In this document: in pieces, positions 11,357-24,506 of the stretch | How the letters are laid out: every line of letters starts with the position of its first letter | Position numbering within the stretch: the first letter of the stretch is position 1 | Assembly (NCBI GenBank): GCA_020746105.1 | Contig: CM036623.1 | Span: 1,178,001-1,242,000, forward strand | Direction of reading: 5' to 3' | DNA from: Trogon surrucura | Taxonomy: Eukaryota; Chordata; Aves; Trogoniformes; Trogonidae | Length of the DNA: 64,000 bases | Made by a program: the position numbers and the translations under genes | The notes under the pieces: generated by a model | What the model was told of the DNA's origin: nothing | What the model saw: only the letters and a program-made list of their open reading frames with translations | The model's database searches: none

Positions 11357-12416
11357 AACACGGCACAGCACCAACATTGATCCATCCACACCTTTCTCAT
11401 TTGGGACACCCATGGTCATACGGACATCAGTTTGAACCCCTAAATTCATTTGGAATTAGCATTTGCATTAGGTTTCCAGTCCTTCTGGCCACAGAGCACC
11501 CAGCTCCAGGGACAATGGGGCTGGAGATGGCAAGCCAAGGGGAGCAAGGCACAGCACCTATATTGATCCCTCTATAATTTACTCATCCGGGCAGCAGTGA
11601 GAATGCAGATGGGAGACCAAACACAAATCTGATAACAGATTTAAGCTTAGGGTTAAGGTTCAGAGATCTACAAAGCCCTGAGCTCCAAGGACTACTGGGA
11701 TGCAAAAGGCAGGCCAAGAGGAGCACAGCACTGCACCAACATTGATCCTTCCATAATTTTCTTATCTAACCAGCAGCGGAATGCAGACCAGAGACTCAAT
11801 GGAAAAATGATAATAGGTTCAACCTTAGGATTAAGGTTCAGAGATCTACAAAGCCCCCAGTACCAATGACTACTGGGATGCAAAAGGCAGGCCAAGGGGA
11901 GCACAGCACTGCACCAACATTGTTTCCTGGAGAACTTTCTAATTTGGGCCCTCGCATGGTGCTGCAGTCCTTAGCTGCTATGGAAAAATTTGCCACTATG
12001 ATCCAGGTTAAGGTCCTGAGAACCATAAAGCCACCAGCTCCCAGGACAACCAGGATGCAAAAGACATGCCAAGAGGAGCACAGCACTGCACCAACACTGG
12101 TTCATAGAGAACTTTCTAATGTGGGCACCACTCGTGGGGCTGGGGTCCTCAGCCTTTAAAGTAAGTCTGCCACGATGATTTTGTTTAGGGTTAACGTTCA
12201 GAGATCTACAGCTCCCAGCTCCAAGGACAATTTGGATGCAAAAGATATGCCAAGAGGAGCACAGCACTGCACCAACATTGCTCTGCCCACACCTCATTTG
12301 AGACACCCATGGCCATAGGGATGTCAGCCTGAACCCCTAAATTCCTTCAAAAGTAGCATTCATCATATGGTTACGGTCCAAAGAGCCATAAAGCCTACAG
12401 CTCCAGGGACAGGTAA
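11357..12416. repeat. Diverged satellite-like tandem array, six units of about 174-186 bp
   Basis: The marker GCACAGCAC(TGCA)CCAACATTG, slightly degraded in unit 2, recurs at 11363, 11549, 11723, 11901, 12078 and 12259, giving spacings of 186, 174, 178, 177 and 181 bp. Other shared blocks per unit are GATGCAAAAGGCAGGCCAAG, GGTTAAGGTTCAGAGATCTA and CCCAGCTCCAAGGAC. Units 1 and 6 share a distinct interior (GACACCCATGG then GAACCCCTAAATTC), units 2 and 3 another (ATAATTT then CAGCAG and GAATGCAGA), and units 4 and 5 a third (GAGAACTTTCTAAT). The array therefore looks like variant types in the order A-B-B-C-C-A. Overlapping ORFs on both strands merely follow the repeat and are not genes. Confidence 0.92.
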
Positions 12417-13047
12417 TTCTGTTAGGAAAACTATTTTTATCTACTCTCTTTCTTTCCACTGCAGTATGCAGACTGCGTGCTCTTCGATATTCCGTTACAG
12501 CACAAATGTCTAATACTTAAGCAGTCTTTGGTTCCTCCGCATACTTTTAAAACAGAGTAAGTTGGAAGCCAAACAAAGATCTTTCTAAATCGATACATAA
12601 GACTCACCAATGTATATCCCTCCAGTTGCTGCATTGTGAAGTTCAGATCCCCAAAAAATCTCTTGGATTTTTTTCTAATGTCGTTGCTGGCCCCTCCATC
12701 TGAGTCTACAGCACCAGCCACTCAGACTGCTAGGCCACAACTCGACATTTTACGCAGAGAAAATAGGTCATCTTCTCTCAGCGTGCTTCTAAAGCTCCTT
12801 CCACCCATGTCAAACTTTCTTTTAAGTTCTGCTGGTTTTCTAAGGCCACGCATGTCTAAGTGTTAGTAAAATGAACAAAGAAGCCAATGAAAACTCAGTC
12901 TTGGCAACAAAGCCAATTGGATTTGTCCAGCTTTTCTCTCAAATCTCAGTAGGTTAGTTCACAGTAGGACTAAAACCAAATCAAATTTAGATTTACCGTA
13001 AAAATAAGCCAAATACAATAGGACAGTACAAATTAAAGTTGCCATAC

Positions 13048-13155
13048 CTCAAGACCCTTCAATTTAGTTCCATCTTCTGTGTCTTTCAACAGTTCAATTA
13101 GCCTTTTCCTTTCTCTCTCAAGCATAACAATCTGGTTTCCTGAATCTTTTGCTAG
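13048..13155 (-). CDS. FSIP1: FSIP1 coding exon 7 (residues 246-281)
   Basis: This 108-bp exon (36 codons, phase 0-0) encodes LAKDSGNQIVMLERERKRLI followed by ELLKDTEDGTKLKGLE. I recall the human segment as [20 protein letters not shown] then ELLKDLDEKDSGL, so the LAK, V-M, ER-KRL and ELLKD positions are kept. The acceptor is TTTCAG then CTAGCA (AG at 13157-13156) and the donor is GAG then GTATGG (GT at 13047-13046). The charged, leucine-spaced sequence predicts a helix or coiled coil. It follows the exon ending in NFIKKNIE, giving the continuous conserved block NFIKKNIELAKDS. Identity is secure from exon order and phase as well as similarity. Confidence 0.96.
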
Positions 13156-13840
13156 CTGAAATATTTCCAAAAAGAAAAAAAAAATAAACAACCTTTAGAA
13201 CTCCGTTAGCTCAAACAGCACCAAAACAAAGTTTTTAAACTCTGTGACATCCAGATCTTGCTTATTGCCATAACAGAAATTATCACTCTGACAGAAAAAT
13301 CTAGCAGCCCACATAACAGATAACCTTTTAACATTCTTTAACATAGCAAGGGGGTGTATTTTTTTCATTGGTTCAAAAAATAGTAATAGCTACCAGTTCT
13401 TAAAAAAAAAAACAACAACTGTCTTCTGACAGACAGAATTCTTCTGAAAATAAGGGTCCCATGCAGACAACCAGTAGAGCTATTCCTTATCTATGCATAA
13501 GGACATCTTGCTTTAGCTTAATCCTAAATACATTTTAAGAAAGGCTTAGGAAATATTTGTCCTCAAAACAAGCTGCATCCAGGCACAAAGAAAACAATTC
13601 AGTTTCCAGTACTCTTTAACATAGAAACAGTATTATCCCCACCAGTATAAGCATCCCAAATTAGAACTATCTTGCACAGTACTCTGCCATACCCACGTGT
13701 TAAAAGCAAGCTTTTTTCATTTATGCCTGATTAGACTTCACTATTCCTGATAAAAACCCCAACTGTCTCCACAAGTACTTATATACTGTCTTTATGTCAA
13801 CAGTTAACAAATGTTAGTAATTTGATGTTTTAACACTTAC
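13156..13840 (-). other. FSIP1: FSIP1 intron between coding exons 6 and 7
   Basis: This 685-bp AT-rich intron has A-runs near 13169-13182 and 13401-13411. I see nothing else in it. Confidence 0.85.
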
Positions 13841-13947
13841 CTCAATGTTCTTTTTAATGAAATTCTGATTGTTTTTACTTTTGCCATACATTTTTTCTGC
13901 TTGATTAAGGAATTCATTTGTTTCTAATTCACTTGTATCATGTGAAG
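13841..13947 (-). CDS. FSIP1: FSIP1 coding exon 6 (residues 210-245)
   Basis: This 107-bp exon begins in phase 1 (two bases finish codon 210) and ends in phase 0. It encodes SHDTSELETNEFLNQAEKMY then GKSKNNQNFIKKNIE. The end matches the human block I recall as GKHNQDFIKRNIE, and the middle matches the human NTEKIEL region loosely. The acceptor is TCAAG then CTTCAC (AG at 13949-13948) and the donor is GAG then GTAAGTG (GT at 13840-13839). The N-terminal half is acidic and poorly conserved. The C-terminal half is the start of the conserved helical domain running through exon 7. The Ser-His at its start follows the Cys/His cluster of exon 5. Confidence 0.95.
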
Positions 13948-14221
13948 CTTGAATGAGAAAAAGAATGATCATAAATCAGTAACTTTTCTTCCTCAATAAA
14001 GTCTATAGTAACAGCAGCCCTATTTAAATCTTTAATATGTAAAGTGGATTGGCAAACTTCTTATATGCCATTTTCATTATTTATATAAAACTATATCGCT
14101 ATATTTAAAATATAACTATTGTCAAAATCCAACCTCATTTTTAAGCTTTTATTATATGAGATCATTCAATCTTGCGAAGGCTAAAATACTTCTGGATTTC
14201 TGACCTCAAAAATGTTAAACA

Positions 14222-14242
14222 TGGTGGCTTTAAAAGCCACCA
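14222..14242. repeat. Perfect inverted repeat, 10-bp arms
   Basis: The arms TGGTGGCTTT and AAAGCCACCA are exact reverse complements around one A. The core AAAGCCACCA resembles a RUNX-like ACCACA only loosely. It is possibly chance. Confidence 0.9.
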
Positions 14243-14916
14243 CATTCCTTTGAACCCTATCATTGTTTCAGTTTTATCATCGGTACAAAACCAGACAATA
14301 ATTTTTTTGAAAACCACAGAACTATTTGGAGATGTATCAAGTACATTTTTTAAAATAAAACAGCTGAAGAACAGATGATATAGCTGATATTATTATAACA
14401 CAGCTTATAAAACAAATTTGGTTAAAAATAAAACTCATCATAGAGCTGTAAAGCTATAAAACACTCACACCACATTCTCACAACATCACACATTTATTTT
14501 TTTTCAACAATGGGTTTCTATCCATCATACAAAGATGGGTACATTATTCTGGTTTTCAGAGACTTTTACCAGTTTTGAAACAGCAATTCCTTTATGCACA
14601 GCAAATCTCTATCAACCAACCAGCCTAAGCAAATACAACCAACTTCTAAATCTCAGAAATTACTTCAAAAGTAGGCATGGCACTTCTTGCTTTTCTGGAA
14701 AGTAGAGATTTGAAATATGGGTGCGCTGTTTGCCTACAAAAAAAACCCCACCCAGCCTAACTTGTTAGATGATAGAAGACAGGCTATGGAAGTTCACATG
14801 GAAAGAACTCTTCTTCAAAGTGAGCAGACTGAAAGTAAACTCCCAAAGGTATTAAATAAATTCCATACATTCTTTTCACACCATAGACAAAAAAAATCAC
14901 CAATCAGACTTAATCC

Positions 14917-15620
14917 TGTCGTGGTTCAAGCCACTGCCTAGGCAACAACAAAGAACCACATGGTCTTTTGGTCACTCCTCCCCCACTCCCATCTCCACAG
15001 CAACGTGGAGGGAGAAAATTCAAGTAAAAAGGCTCAAGGATTGAGATGAAAGACAGTGAGGATAATAACCTACCACTTCAGATGACAGGTAAAAACCAGA
15101 GTAGACTTGGGGAGGAAACAAGTTTACCACCACATTTACAGGGCAGGATAGTGAGAGGAATACAGCACTAAACACAACCAAATCTTATATACACTTCTCC
15201 CACACCCCTCCCATCTTCCCAACTTCCTCCTCTCCCCCTGATCGGTGCAAGGTGCATCGGCAGGGGGTGGGGAGTGTCGTCCATCTGGCCATTTCTCATA
15301 GTCCATGGCAGTTCCTAATACTTGAGAAAGAGGGCTCCTCACAGTCTCTCCTTCACGCCACGTGGTGTCCACCTGATGGGAAGCAACCCTCTTCCAACTC
15401 GTGAGTCCATCCCAGTCGGGGTCACAGATTGCTTCAGGCACATCCTCCACTGATGCTCATATCTCTCCCCTCTGCCATGGGGTTCTCCTGTACCATCACA
15501 TTCTGGACGCTCTTGCTGCTGTCGACCTCCTCAGCTCACACGCAACCATCTTCCTGACATCTCAACCACCACGGGGCTCCAGGGAAAGTTTGTACTCTGG
15601 CACTCTTCTCAAACCCATAA
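14917..15620 (-). mobile_element. Solo-LTR relic of an avian endogenous retrovirus
   Basis: On the plus strand the block opens TGTCGTGGTTCAAGCC, continues GGGAGAAAATTCAAGTAAAA and GGATTGAGATGAAAGACAGT, and later has CCATGGGGTTCTCC and TTGCTGCTGTCGACC. This is the reverse complement of a common avian LTR whose 3' end reads GGTTTAAACCATGACA. The terminal TG is clear at 14917. The other end is uncertain (about 15,600). No gag, pol or env coding is attached, so it is a solo LTR or fragment. The family name would need a repeat-library match. Confidence 0.65.
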
Positions 15621-16440
15621 CAACTCCCAACTTGTAGGTAAACCTTAAAGGACTGAGATGTTGGATCTGACCAGGAAAGACCTGTCACAGTTCAAATGCA
15701 CAACTGTTTACTGAAAACTCCCAAACTATCTTTAATATCACCAGGTAACGTCTTGAATCTGTGAAGGTATTGAATCATGTAAGAATTTACCAATGAATAG
15801 AAACATGACAAGTTGTATCCTGAAAAGAACAAAACAAACCAAGCACCAACATAACACACAACGTATGAAACACTACTTCTAAGTTACATCTTTCTCTAAC
15901 TGTAGAGTAAATGTTTTCGAGAAGGAGCTGTCATGCAGAACATCTCAGGACATTCAAGTAAAGAAGGGCCAGAGATAGATCACTAGGACAAAGAACATGC
16001 TTAAGATTGCCAAAGGTAACTAGAAGAGAGACTGCAGCTCAACAAGTTTTGCAGACATGTTTTCATAGATGTGATAATAAACTTGATGAGATTGTTGAAG
16101 CATTATACATAATATATACATTCTTCTTCACAAGTTAAGCTTCTCTTGTTCAAGGTGTGCCTTTATGACAACTGTTACACAGAAATCCAAAAGCAATGAA
16201 AACAAGAAGTCTTAGCTACTCAGAAACCATATCAAAAGCCTCCAGCAGAAACAGTAAGTCATTTAAGTAATTTATTGCTCCAAAGTTGTAAGTGTTCTCT
16301 GTTTCATATGTTCCAAAACATGGAGAATGTAGAACATCTCAAAATAGTGGCAAGCAATAGCAACTCCCAACCATGCCTGTTCTGGGAGCTTCAGAAGTCA
16401 CTGCTGTCCTGAATATTGGTAGTGAAACCTGCCATTGCTA

Positions 16441-16852
16441 CTGACAGAATGTCAGGGGTTGGGAGGGACCTCAAAAGATCACCTAGTCCCACCCCCTGCC
16501 AGAGCAGGATCACCTAAAATACGCCACACAGGAACACGTCCAGGTGGATTTTTGATGTCTCCAGAGAAGGAGACTCCACACCCTCCCTGGGCAGCCTGGG
16601 CCAGGGCTCTGTCACCCTCACAGTGAAAAAGTTTTTCCTAATGTTTTTGTGGAACCTCCTATGCTCCAGCTTGCACCCACTGCCCCTTGTCCTATCATTT
16701 GACATCACTGAGAAGAGCCTGGCTCCATCCTCCCAACGCTCACCCTTTACATATTTATCAACACTAATGAGGTCGCCCCTCAGTCTCCTCCAAGCTGAAG
16801 AGACCCAGCTCACTGAGCCTTTCCTCTTAAGGGAGATGTTCCACTCCATCAT
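16441..16852 (-). mobile_element. CR1 LINE 3' end with remnant of ORF2 C-terminus
   Basis: On the minus strand, from about 16852 to 16441, it reads through CR1 landmarks: GATGGAGTGGAACATCTCCC, CTGAGGGGCGACCTCATTAG, GGATGGAGCCAGGCTCTTCT, TAGGACAAGGGGCAGTGGGT, AAAAACTTTTTCACTGTGAG, CTGCCCAGGGAGGGTGTGGA and CTGACATTCTGTCAG. It is about 410 bp and retains part of the reverse-transcriptase ORF tail, broken by frameshifts and substitutions. It is inactive. Its low visible divergence from the CR1 consensus as I recall it suggests it is younger than the copy at 4961. Confidence 0.95.
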
Positions 16853-17988
16853 TATTCAGCACAGCTCAGAAATCGTGAAGTGGAGGCTAAGGGTCAAACT
16901 TCACCTTAAGAGAGGAGGACATGATGGGAAGACAGAGAAATCAAAAGCACAGCACTGCTCCAACTCGGTGTGAAGAAATATTTAATAACAAAGTTAAAAG
17001 TCAGATACTGGTGGACTAAGACGAGCAATAAAGGGAGCTGAGGTCCAGATTTAAAAACTAAAATACAGTCATGTTCTAAAAAGCGCAGATTCTGCTCCCA
17101 TCAATAGTTCAACCTTGAGGAAGATCCATTTATTACGTCCTTTTCACCTAAATCAGTCACCAGAAAGATATATTCCTTCTGTTTACGCAGAATGTAGATG
17201 ACAAAGAAATAAACCACTGCAGCTGATAGCAATGGCAGCTGAAGCTATTCTTCTTATGCCACAACACATGTGAGAAGTTACTCAACCATACAAATTTGAA
17301 TTTCAAACAGGAGAAGAACAGAGGCACAAAACCACAATTCCGATTACTTTGAAGCACTGGACACACCACACTACCACCAGCATTTGAAATCTCTATGCAG
17401 TTCACATAAACTCACGGTGTCTAAAAGGATCAGCACAGGTGTTTGACTTTTGCCAGAACGCACTCGATCCATAAAAGCAATGCAGCCTTTACAATTATCA
17501 GTGTAACAAACTACAAAACCAGTTGTCTGAAGATCTAGGTCTGTCACAATATCTATGCAATTTCTCCAGAAAAAAAAATAAATTTACAGAACAATTGAAA
17601 CTGTATACAGCACCACCTTTCATTTTTAGATAGTTTCCTGAATATAAGCCTATTGATGAAAATCTACCTTAGAATAACACAGAAGTTTTTAAAGAATTTT
17701 CCTGAAGACTTAATGACACATTTTACGGTGAAAGAAAAAAAAGTTTTATGAACTCAAAAGTAAAAGTTTCCTTAGCATGTTGAGTAAAATGTTTTAGGTA
17801 AGTCACAAACCAAATTATTCTCTCTTACAATTTCTCAAAAAAATAAGAATTGTCACCACTCCAGTAAGCAAGCTTGCTTTTTCTGATCTGACTGGCCTAG
17901 CCACAAAGCCGAGTCTTCATTACACACCCACCGTACCTGCCATTTTGCCATATCTAGAAATACGAACTATAAAAGTAATAAAGCTTAC

Positions 17989-18087
17989 CGTGCCCATGTT
18001 GGGTTTTACAGTAGTCACAATCTTCTGGATTAATCTGTGTCTGAAATACTGAAGTGTATGTTTCATTTTCTTTAGCATGGGAGGGAT
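17989..18087 (-). CDS. FSIP1: FSIP1 coding exon 5 (residues 177-210) with Cys/His cluster
   Basis: This 99-bp exon starts and ends in phase 1. It encodes PSHAKENETYTSVFQTQINP then EDCDYCKTQHGH. I recall human [22 protein letters not shown], so PSH, the acidic stretch, SVF-TQI-PE are conserved. The acceptor is TTGCAG then ATCCC (AG at 18089-18088) and the donor is CACG then GTAAGC (GT at 17988-17987). The C200-x2-C203-x3-H207-x-H209 spacing resembles a small metal-binding cluster. I do not recall one in the human protein at this place. Exon phases on either side join correctly to give D177 and A210. Confidence 0.94.
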
Positions 18088-20681
18088 CTGCAAGTAATTT
18101 ATTCAGCAAAATTTAATTCAAATGTATTTAAAGATCTAGTTTCATGTGCATCATACTATAAGGTCTCACACATGGAAATTAAAGGAATTTACTTGGACAA
18201 ATTACATAACCTCCATATTTCTCAAGAAATAAAGGGGAGAAATCTAAGGTGTGGCTCATGAGTAATTATGCTGCAAGGTTGTTTCAGCTGCTCAAAGCAA
18301 AAAAATCAGGAATGGTATTGACATATACCAAGCAGAAGTTAGAGCATTCGTTTGCAGTCCGCACACTTAGCATTTACAGAAAAGGACTCATGTTGTAAAT
18401 AACCCTATACATCACATAAGGAAAACACGGTTTTCATAATGAATAAAACCACCAACATCTTCTGACAATGAAGTTTAATGGATACAACCAAAGGTACGAT
18501 TTTGTCACACAGAGCACAGGGGAATGAAATCAAGGCAGTTTAACTCCTGATTAACATTGCTGCCACAACTGTGTCGGAGGTTTCCTTGTGCCTGAGAGGC
18601 TGGGACACAAACATCATTCACAATTTTGCACCCAGAACTTGTGCTTGATTTCTGTAATTAAATAGCCACCCCATATAATTTGTTTAATAAAGCTCTTTTG
18701 TCAAATTCAAGCTCCAAAAACCAAAACAAACTAATAGCCTTTCATTCAGTATCAACCAGGGCACTTATCAAGGCACTCATTGAAAGACATGAGACCTGAA
18801 AAGTAAGGCACTACCACATCACAGAAAAGTCACAGAAAATTCAAGATAAAGATCAAGCTGGAGGAAAAAACATAAATCTAAACTACACAGAGTTTTACCA
18901 GCACAGTACACCAGAACCCATATGATGTACACGATCCCCACAGCAGGGAATGACCTTGGAAATAAGAGGAATTGAAGCACGGAGCTCATAATTTCTCTTG
19001 CCCACTGTTCTTTTACTATATCCTGACATCTACTGGACACTTTTCAAATATCACCCTTATCCAATTCTTGCCCTAAGAACCCAAACTTTAGCACAAAAAT
19101 ACAAGATTACCTTGTAAAAATAAATTTTGTTGAAATGTTTTAATCACATATTGCTACTATTATTAAGCACATACTTAGAATATTCAAGCTTGAGATTTTT
19201 GCTCAGCAATAACCACTCAGATTTCAAATCTTTGTTCACTGCCCAATGAGAAAAAAAGACAGGATACACCAAAAACAAAAACAAACAAACAAAAACATTT
19301 TAAAATACCTTGTGTTTTCTTTTTCCAGGTGCCTGCAAGCATGCGCATCCTTTGTGTGTTCTTGCAGAAAACTACCAGAAACTACTTCACAACATGCTTC
19401 CACCACTTGCTCTAGAACTCCAACAGAATTGTGTCCCTCTCACTCAGTAGAAAAAACATTTCTAGATAGTTTTAACTTTTCTTTCCTTATTCTACCTATT
19501 TTTACACTATTAGTATTCACAATTTTGATGTTAGTCTTTTTTGCTATATATCACATTCCACATTTCTCTATCATTTGACTTTCCTGTTGAAGAACTCAAT
19601 CCTTCATTAGTCATTTCTCTCCTTCTAATGCAACTATAGAATTTGGTGGTTTAAGTGGTACTTAAAATGCAATTAATTCTTATTACAAGACTAAAATGCA
19701 AATGTTCGATCTTTTGATGTGTTCATTTCCACTTTGGGTAATTTTGTCTTCATTGTCACACCGTGATGAAGCTCAGAAATTATCAGACCTCCTGGTCTTT
19801 TCTTCCTGGGAATAGTCTGCTAGCATATCTCTGACATAGTTTCACTTTTAAAAACTGCCATCTACGCTAAATATTCTTCCCTAGGATTCTCAGGACATTG
19901 ACTCATTTAAAAAAATGCCTATGTTTCATATTCATGCCTTCTCCTTAGAATCACACTCTATACTACCTGATAATCCCTTTTACTCAAATTCTCACATTGA
20001 GAATCTGAAATTCTTTTGGAAGAGAATTAAACACAATTTAATCAAGTATAAAATTTAATGTAAATGAGCCATACCCCTTTTAGACCATGTTCCAAGACCT
20101 GGGCTGCACATGCATCTTCCTGTACTGTTTCCTAACATGTAACTCAGTAGTATTAGAATTTGGTCCCGTTATTTTGGTTCTTCCATCAGCAGGGCCTAAA
20201 AAGGCTCAGGACGTCCCTCTCTCTGGGCCTGCCATAACACGACATCCTTATCGTGGCACTGCCAATGCTTTCTTCTCACTCTACTACTCCCACATGAATG
20301 TTTTCTCCAAGATACTTATGTGGCAGGGCCAACATCCCTAGAGCTTCTAAAGTAACTTTTTTAGGCCCAGCATTTGTCTTTCCTACACCAAATACTCCAG
20401 CCCGACAAACTCTAAGACCAACAGTAACTACACATCAGTAACTTCATCTTTTTGGTTTTTTACTAAAGCAATTTTCAATTCCTTGTTTATTGCCCAGGTG
20501 TTTCAAAATGGTAGAGACATCCAAGTTAATTTCAGTTTATGTTTCAAATATTCCCTTCATACACTTTTAACAGCAAATATTTTATTGTAAAGGTTTGAAA
20601 GCTATATTTTTATAGTATCAAAAAATATGAATCTTTATCAAGATAATTATATCAAGGTATTTACTTCTCTTTCATACTTAC
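18088..20681 (-). other. FSIP1: FSIP1 intron between coding exons 4 and 5
   Basis: This 2.6-kb AT-rich intron has a CAAA-type low-complexity run near 19270-19300. I see no gene or recognisable mobile element. The slightly GC-richer segment near 20085-20420 is unassigned. Confidence 0.8.
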
Positions 20682-20766
20682 CAGCTGTATCTTGCCCTGA
20701 TGAGATCAAAGCTAAAAAAAGTTTTGTGTTTTCTGTCTCCTCACGGCTTCCAGTGGTTCTGATAAC
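20682..20766 (-). CDS. FSIP1: FSIP1 coding exon 4 (residues 149-176)
   Basis: This 85-bp exon starts in phase 0 and ends in phase 1. It encodes VIRTTGSREETENTKLFLAL then ISSGQDTA. I recall the human part as [21 protein letters not shown], so E-x-ENTK-FL-L is kept. The acceptor is GAATAG then GTTATC (AG at 20768-20767) and the donor is CTG then GTAAGT (GT at 20681-20680). It connects the long basic coiled-coil exon 3 to the acidic linker of exon 5 and is one of the less conserved parts of the protein. Confidence 0.92.
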
Positions 20767-22480
<1,714 letters not shown>

Positions 22481-22625
22481 CATTATTCTCCAATGCGGTT
22501 TGCTGATCTGTTACGACAACTCTGACATCAGATTTCTCTCTGTCATGACCTTTGCTTCCCTCTGGACAGCAGACTTCTAGACTGGCCCTTTGACGACGAC
22601 CAGCCAAGCTGACAGCGGAATCAAC
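22481..22625 (-). CDS. FSIP1: FSIP1 coding exon 2 (residues 43-91)
   Basis: This 145-bp exon starts in phase 0 and ends in phase 1. It encodes VDSAVSLAGRRQRASLEVCC, PEGSKGHDREKSDVRVVVTD, then QQTALENN. It corresponds to the low-complexity, charged N-terminal region that I recall in human as KVDTASNLNSGKEDHSESS onward. Only VD-A-S at the start and the general composition are conserved. The acceptor is CCATAG then GTTGAT (AG at 22627-22626) and the donor is ATG then GTAGTT (GT at 22480-22479). It is the least similar exon; I accept it on phase continuity, canonical splice sites and position. Confidence 0.87.
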
Positions 22626-23955
22626 CTATGGAATGGAAATTACTTACTATCATAAACACAGAAATCTTCACAGCAAAGAGATAATCACAACAATCACACG
22701 CTATCACAAAGGCGAACAGCGATTCCATACAAGACGGCAGAGCACTTAAATAAAAGAACCGCTTTCAGATCCGATACAGAGCTCTGTTTCTTGGCTATCA
22801 CATTGATTTCTCAAGCTCCTCATTACACACGCTGCTAGATTTGGGATTGCCAGGCCAGAAAATGATTCCAAAGATTTATGCCATTTCTGCTGCAGCAGTG
22901 GGTACAGCCAAGCAGTTAAGAGTCTGCGTGTACAACAGCCTCACGCATTTCCTGACACTGTGCCAGGGAGCATCCCAATCTTTTGCTCAGGCTACAGAGC
23001 TTTTCGTAGCTTTTGGAAGGCTTAAACTTATGCATGAACTTATGAATTAACATCAATCACAAGAGACTGCCATTTTCATGCAGTAGCCTACAATGTTTAG
23101 GCCAGAACTTGGATTCTGAGTTATTTGATGTTAACCTTTATACCCAACTGTGAACCTATTTTTTTTTAAAAAAAAAAAAGAAAATTAATACTTGTGTGAA
23201 ACATCTAGGTATGATCCGATTCTGGAGAGGTGAAGAGAGGTACAGTATGACTGGACTACTATAAGTAAAACAATCGAAATCTCTAATCCCCAAGTGCTGG
23301 TTCCTGCAATCCAACAACCGTATCACATAACCTGTTCCCAAAATTAAGTTACTCCCTGATACTAACTTTCTCAAATGATGGATAAATGCCTACTTCCAAC
23401 AGACTTTTTTAAATCCCTGAAGCTGACATATTTCTCGAAATACTACGATTTTTAAAAAGACTTCATTTTAACACATGCTGAGGGAGCCTTGTGAGTGTTA
23501 CTCAAATGCTCTCTTCTAATAAAATAGTTGTTTTTCAAATCTAAAGCATAAATGGGATGGAAGTGAAATTATGCACCATGCTGGCTCACGCACTAACAAC
23601 CTATTAACAACACATTTTTACCAGAATTTCAAATATTTTTCCTTAAGATCAAATTTATTTAATAATATGACTAACTATAAAGAGGAAGGCAACCAAGTTT
23701 TCCAGGTTGCAGTGCTGCATAATCCTTTTTGTGGCAAATATAAAAGTAACCCAGACTCAGAAAAATGAAATTAAATATCATTCCACGCATGCATAAGAAG
23801 CAGCCCACACTCATGAACTTTCTCATAACCCCTTGGGTGCAACTGCAGAATCCAGAACTCTGCATGAAGCTAAAAAAGCAGACTTATTTCTTTGGCATTC
23901 TACTAAGAAGAATTATGCACACAGTTTCTGACCTGCTGAAAGTGAAAAGAATTAC
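22626..23955 (-). other. FSIP1: FSIP1 intron between coding exons 1 and 2
   Basis: This 1.3-kb AT-rich intron has a T-run/A-run junction at about 23159-23179. I see no gene or repeat element that I can name. Confidence 0.85.
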
Positions 23956-24087
23956 CTTTGGCAAACATGGTTCTGGTGCTAACAACTCCATAGACATATG
24001 TAGAGATCTACTGTTAGGATAAGCTCTTGAGCTAGACGCAGACCCTGAATTTTTATCCAAGCTGCACCTCGTACTATCCATTGTTAC
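23956..24087 (-). CDS. FSIP1: FSIP1 first coding exon (residues 1-42)
   Basis: The exon starts at 24087 after a TTTTAG acceptor (AG at 24089-24088). Six untranslated bases precede the start ATG at 24081-24079, in the context GTAACAATGG, which has the Kozak A at -3 and G at +4. It encodes MDSTRCSLDKNSGSASSSRA, YPNSRSLHMSMELLAPEPCL and PK, ending at donor AAAG then GTAATT (GT at 23955-23954). I recall human [20 protein letters not shown] then [20 protein letters not shown], giving MD, LD, S-P/Y-NSRS-S and LE-L--EP in common. The acceptor immediately upstream means at least one untranslated exon lies further right, most likely in the CpG island near 26 kb. The N-terminus is Ser-rich and probably disordered. 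Confidence 0.93.
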
Positions 24088-24506
24088 CTAAAATTGGGAA
24101 AAAAATAAGTCAAAAGCAACCTCACAAACTATCAGCTTCATAATATAGCAACACGAGTCCCATATTTCAGATGTAGAAAAAACAAGTCTCCAATCCTTTC
24201 TAACAACTCCATGTTGCGAGCTCTTTCCAGTATAGAGTAGCTCGCCACTCAAATATCTACTTTTTAATATTTGTACAAACAAATATATCAAGCCAACCAA
24301 AATACCCAGATGTGATTACCGCAAAAGAAACTTCAATTGGCTTCAATCTTAAAAGAAATCTCATAAGAAAGGAAATGTCATGCCTTTTTAAAAAACAAAC
24401 AAAAAAATATAAGCAAAAAACCCAAACCCCAACACAACGGGGGGTTTAACAAAGTTAGTGTTAACAAAATAATGCAGGTATTTTTTAGACTTTTTGAACA
24501 CAAATA

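Larger units (their letters stand above)
6951..13047 (-). other. FSIP1: FSIP1 intron between coding exons 7 and 8
   Basis: This 6.1-kb intron holds a tRNA-Ile/CR1 SINE (8911-9083), a perfect short inverted repeat (11222-11242) and the roughly 180-bp tandem array (11357-12416), each listed separately. Elsewhere it is AT-rich with no recognisable gene. ORFs at 8017-8268, 8572-8889 and 12437-12866 carry no family features. Confidence 0.85.
13948..17988 (-). other. FSIP1: FSIP1 intron between coding exons 5 and 6
   Basis: This 4-kb intron contains a short perfect inverted repeat (14222-14242), an LTR relic (about 14917-15620) and a CR1 LINE (16441-16852). The remainder is AT-rich without recognisable genes. 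Confidence 0.85.

Noticed and set aside
11838..12306. ORFs of 82-111 codons on both strands
   Set aside because: They lie wholly in the tandem array, repeat with its period and match no family. They are a product of repeat composition.
11357..12416. CRISPR-like array
   Set aside because: Units are about 180 bp, diverged throughout and lack short identical repeats with unique spacers. The genome is vertebrate.
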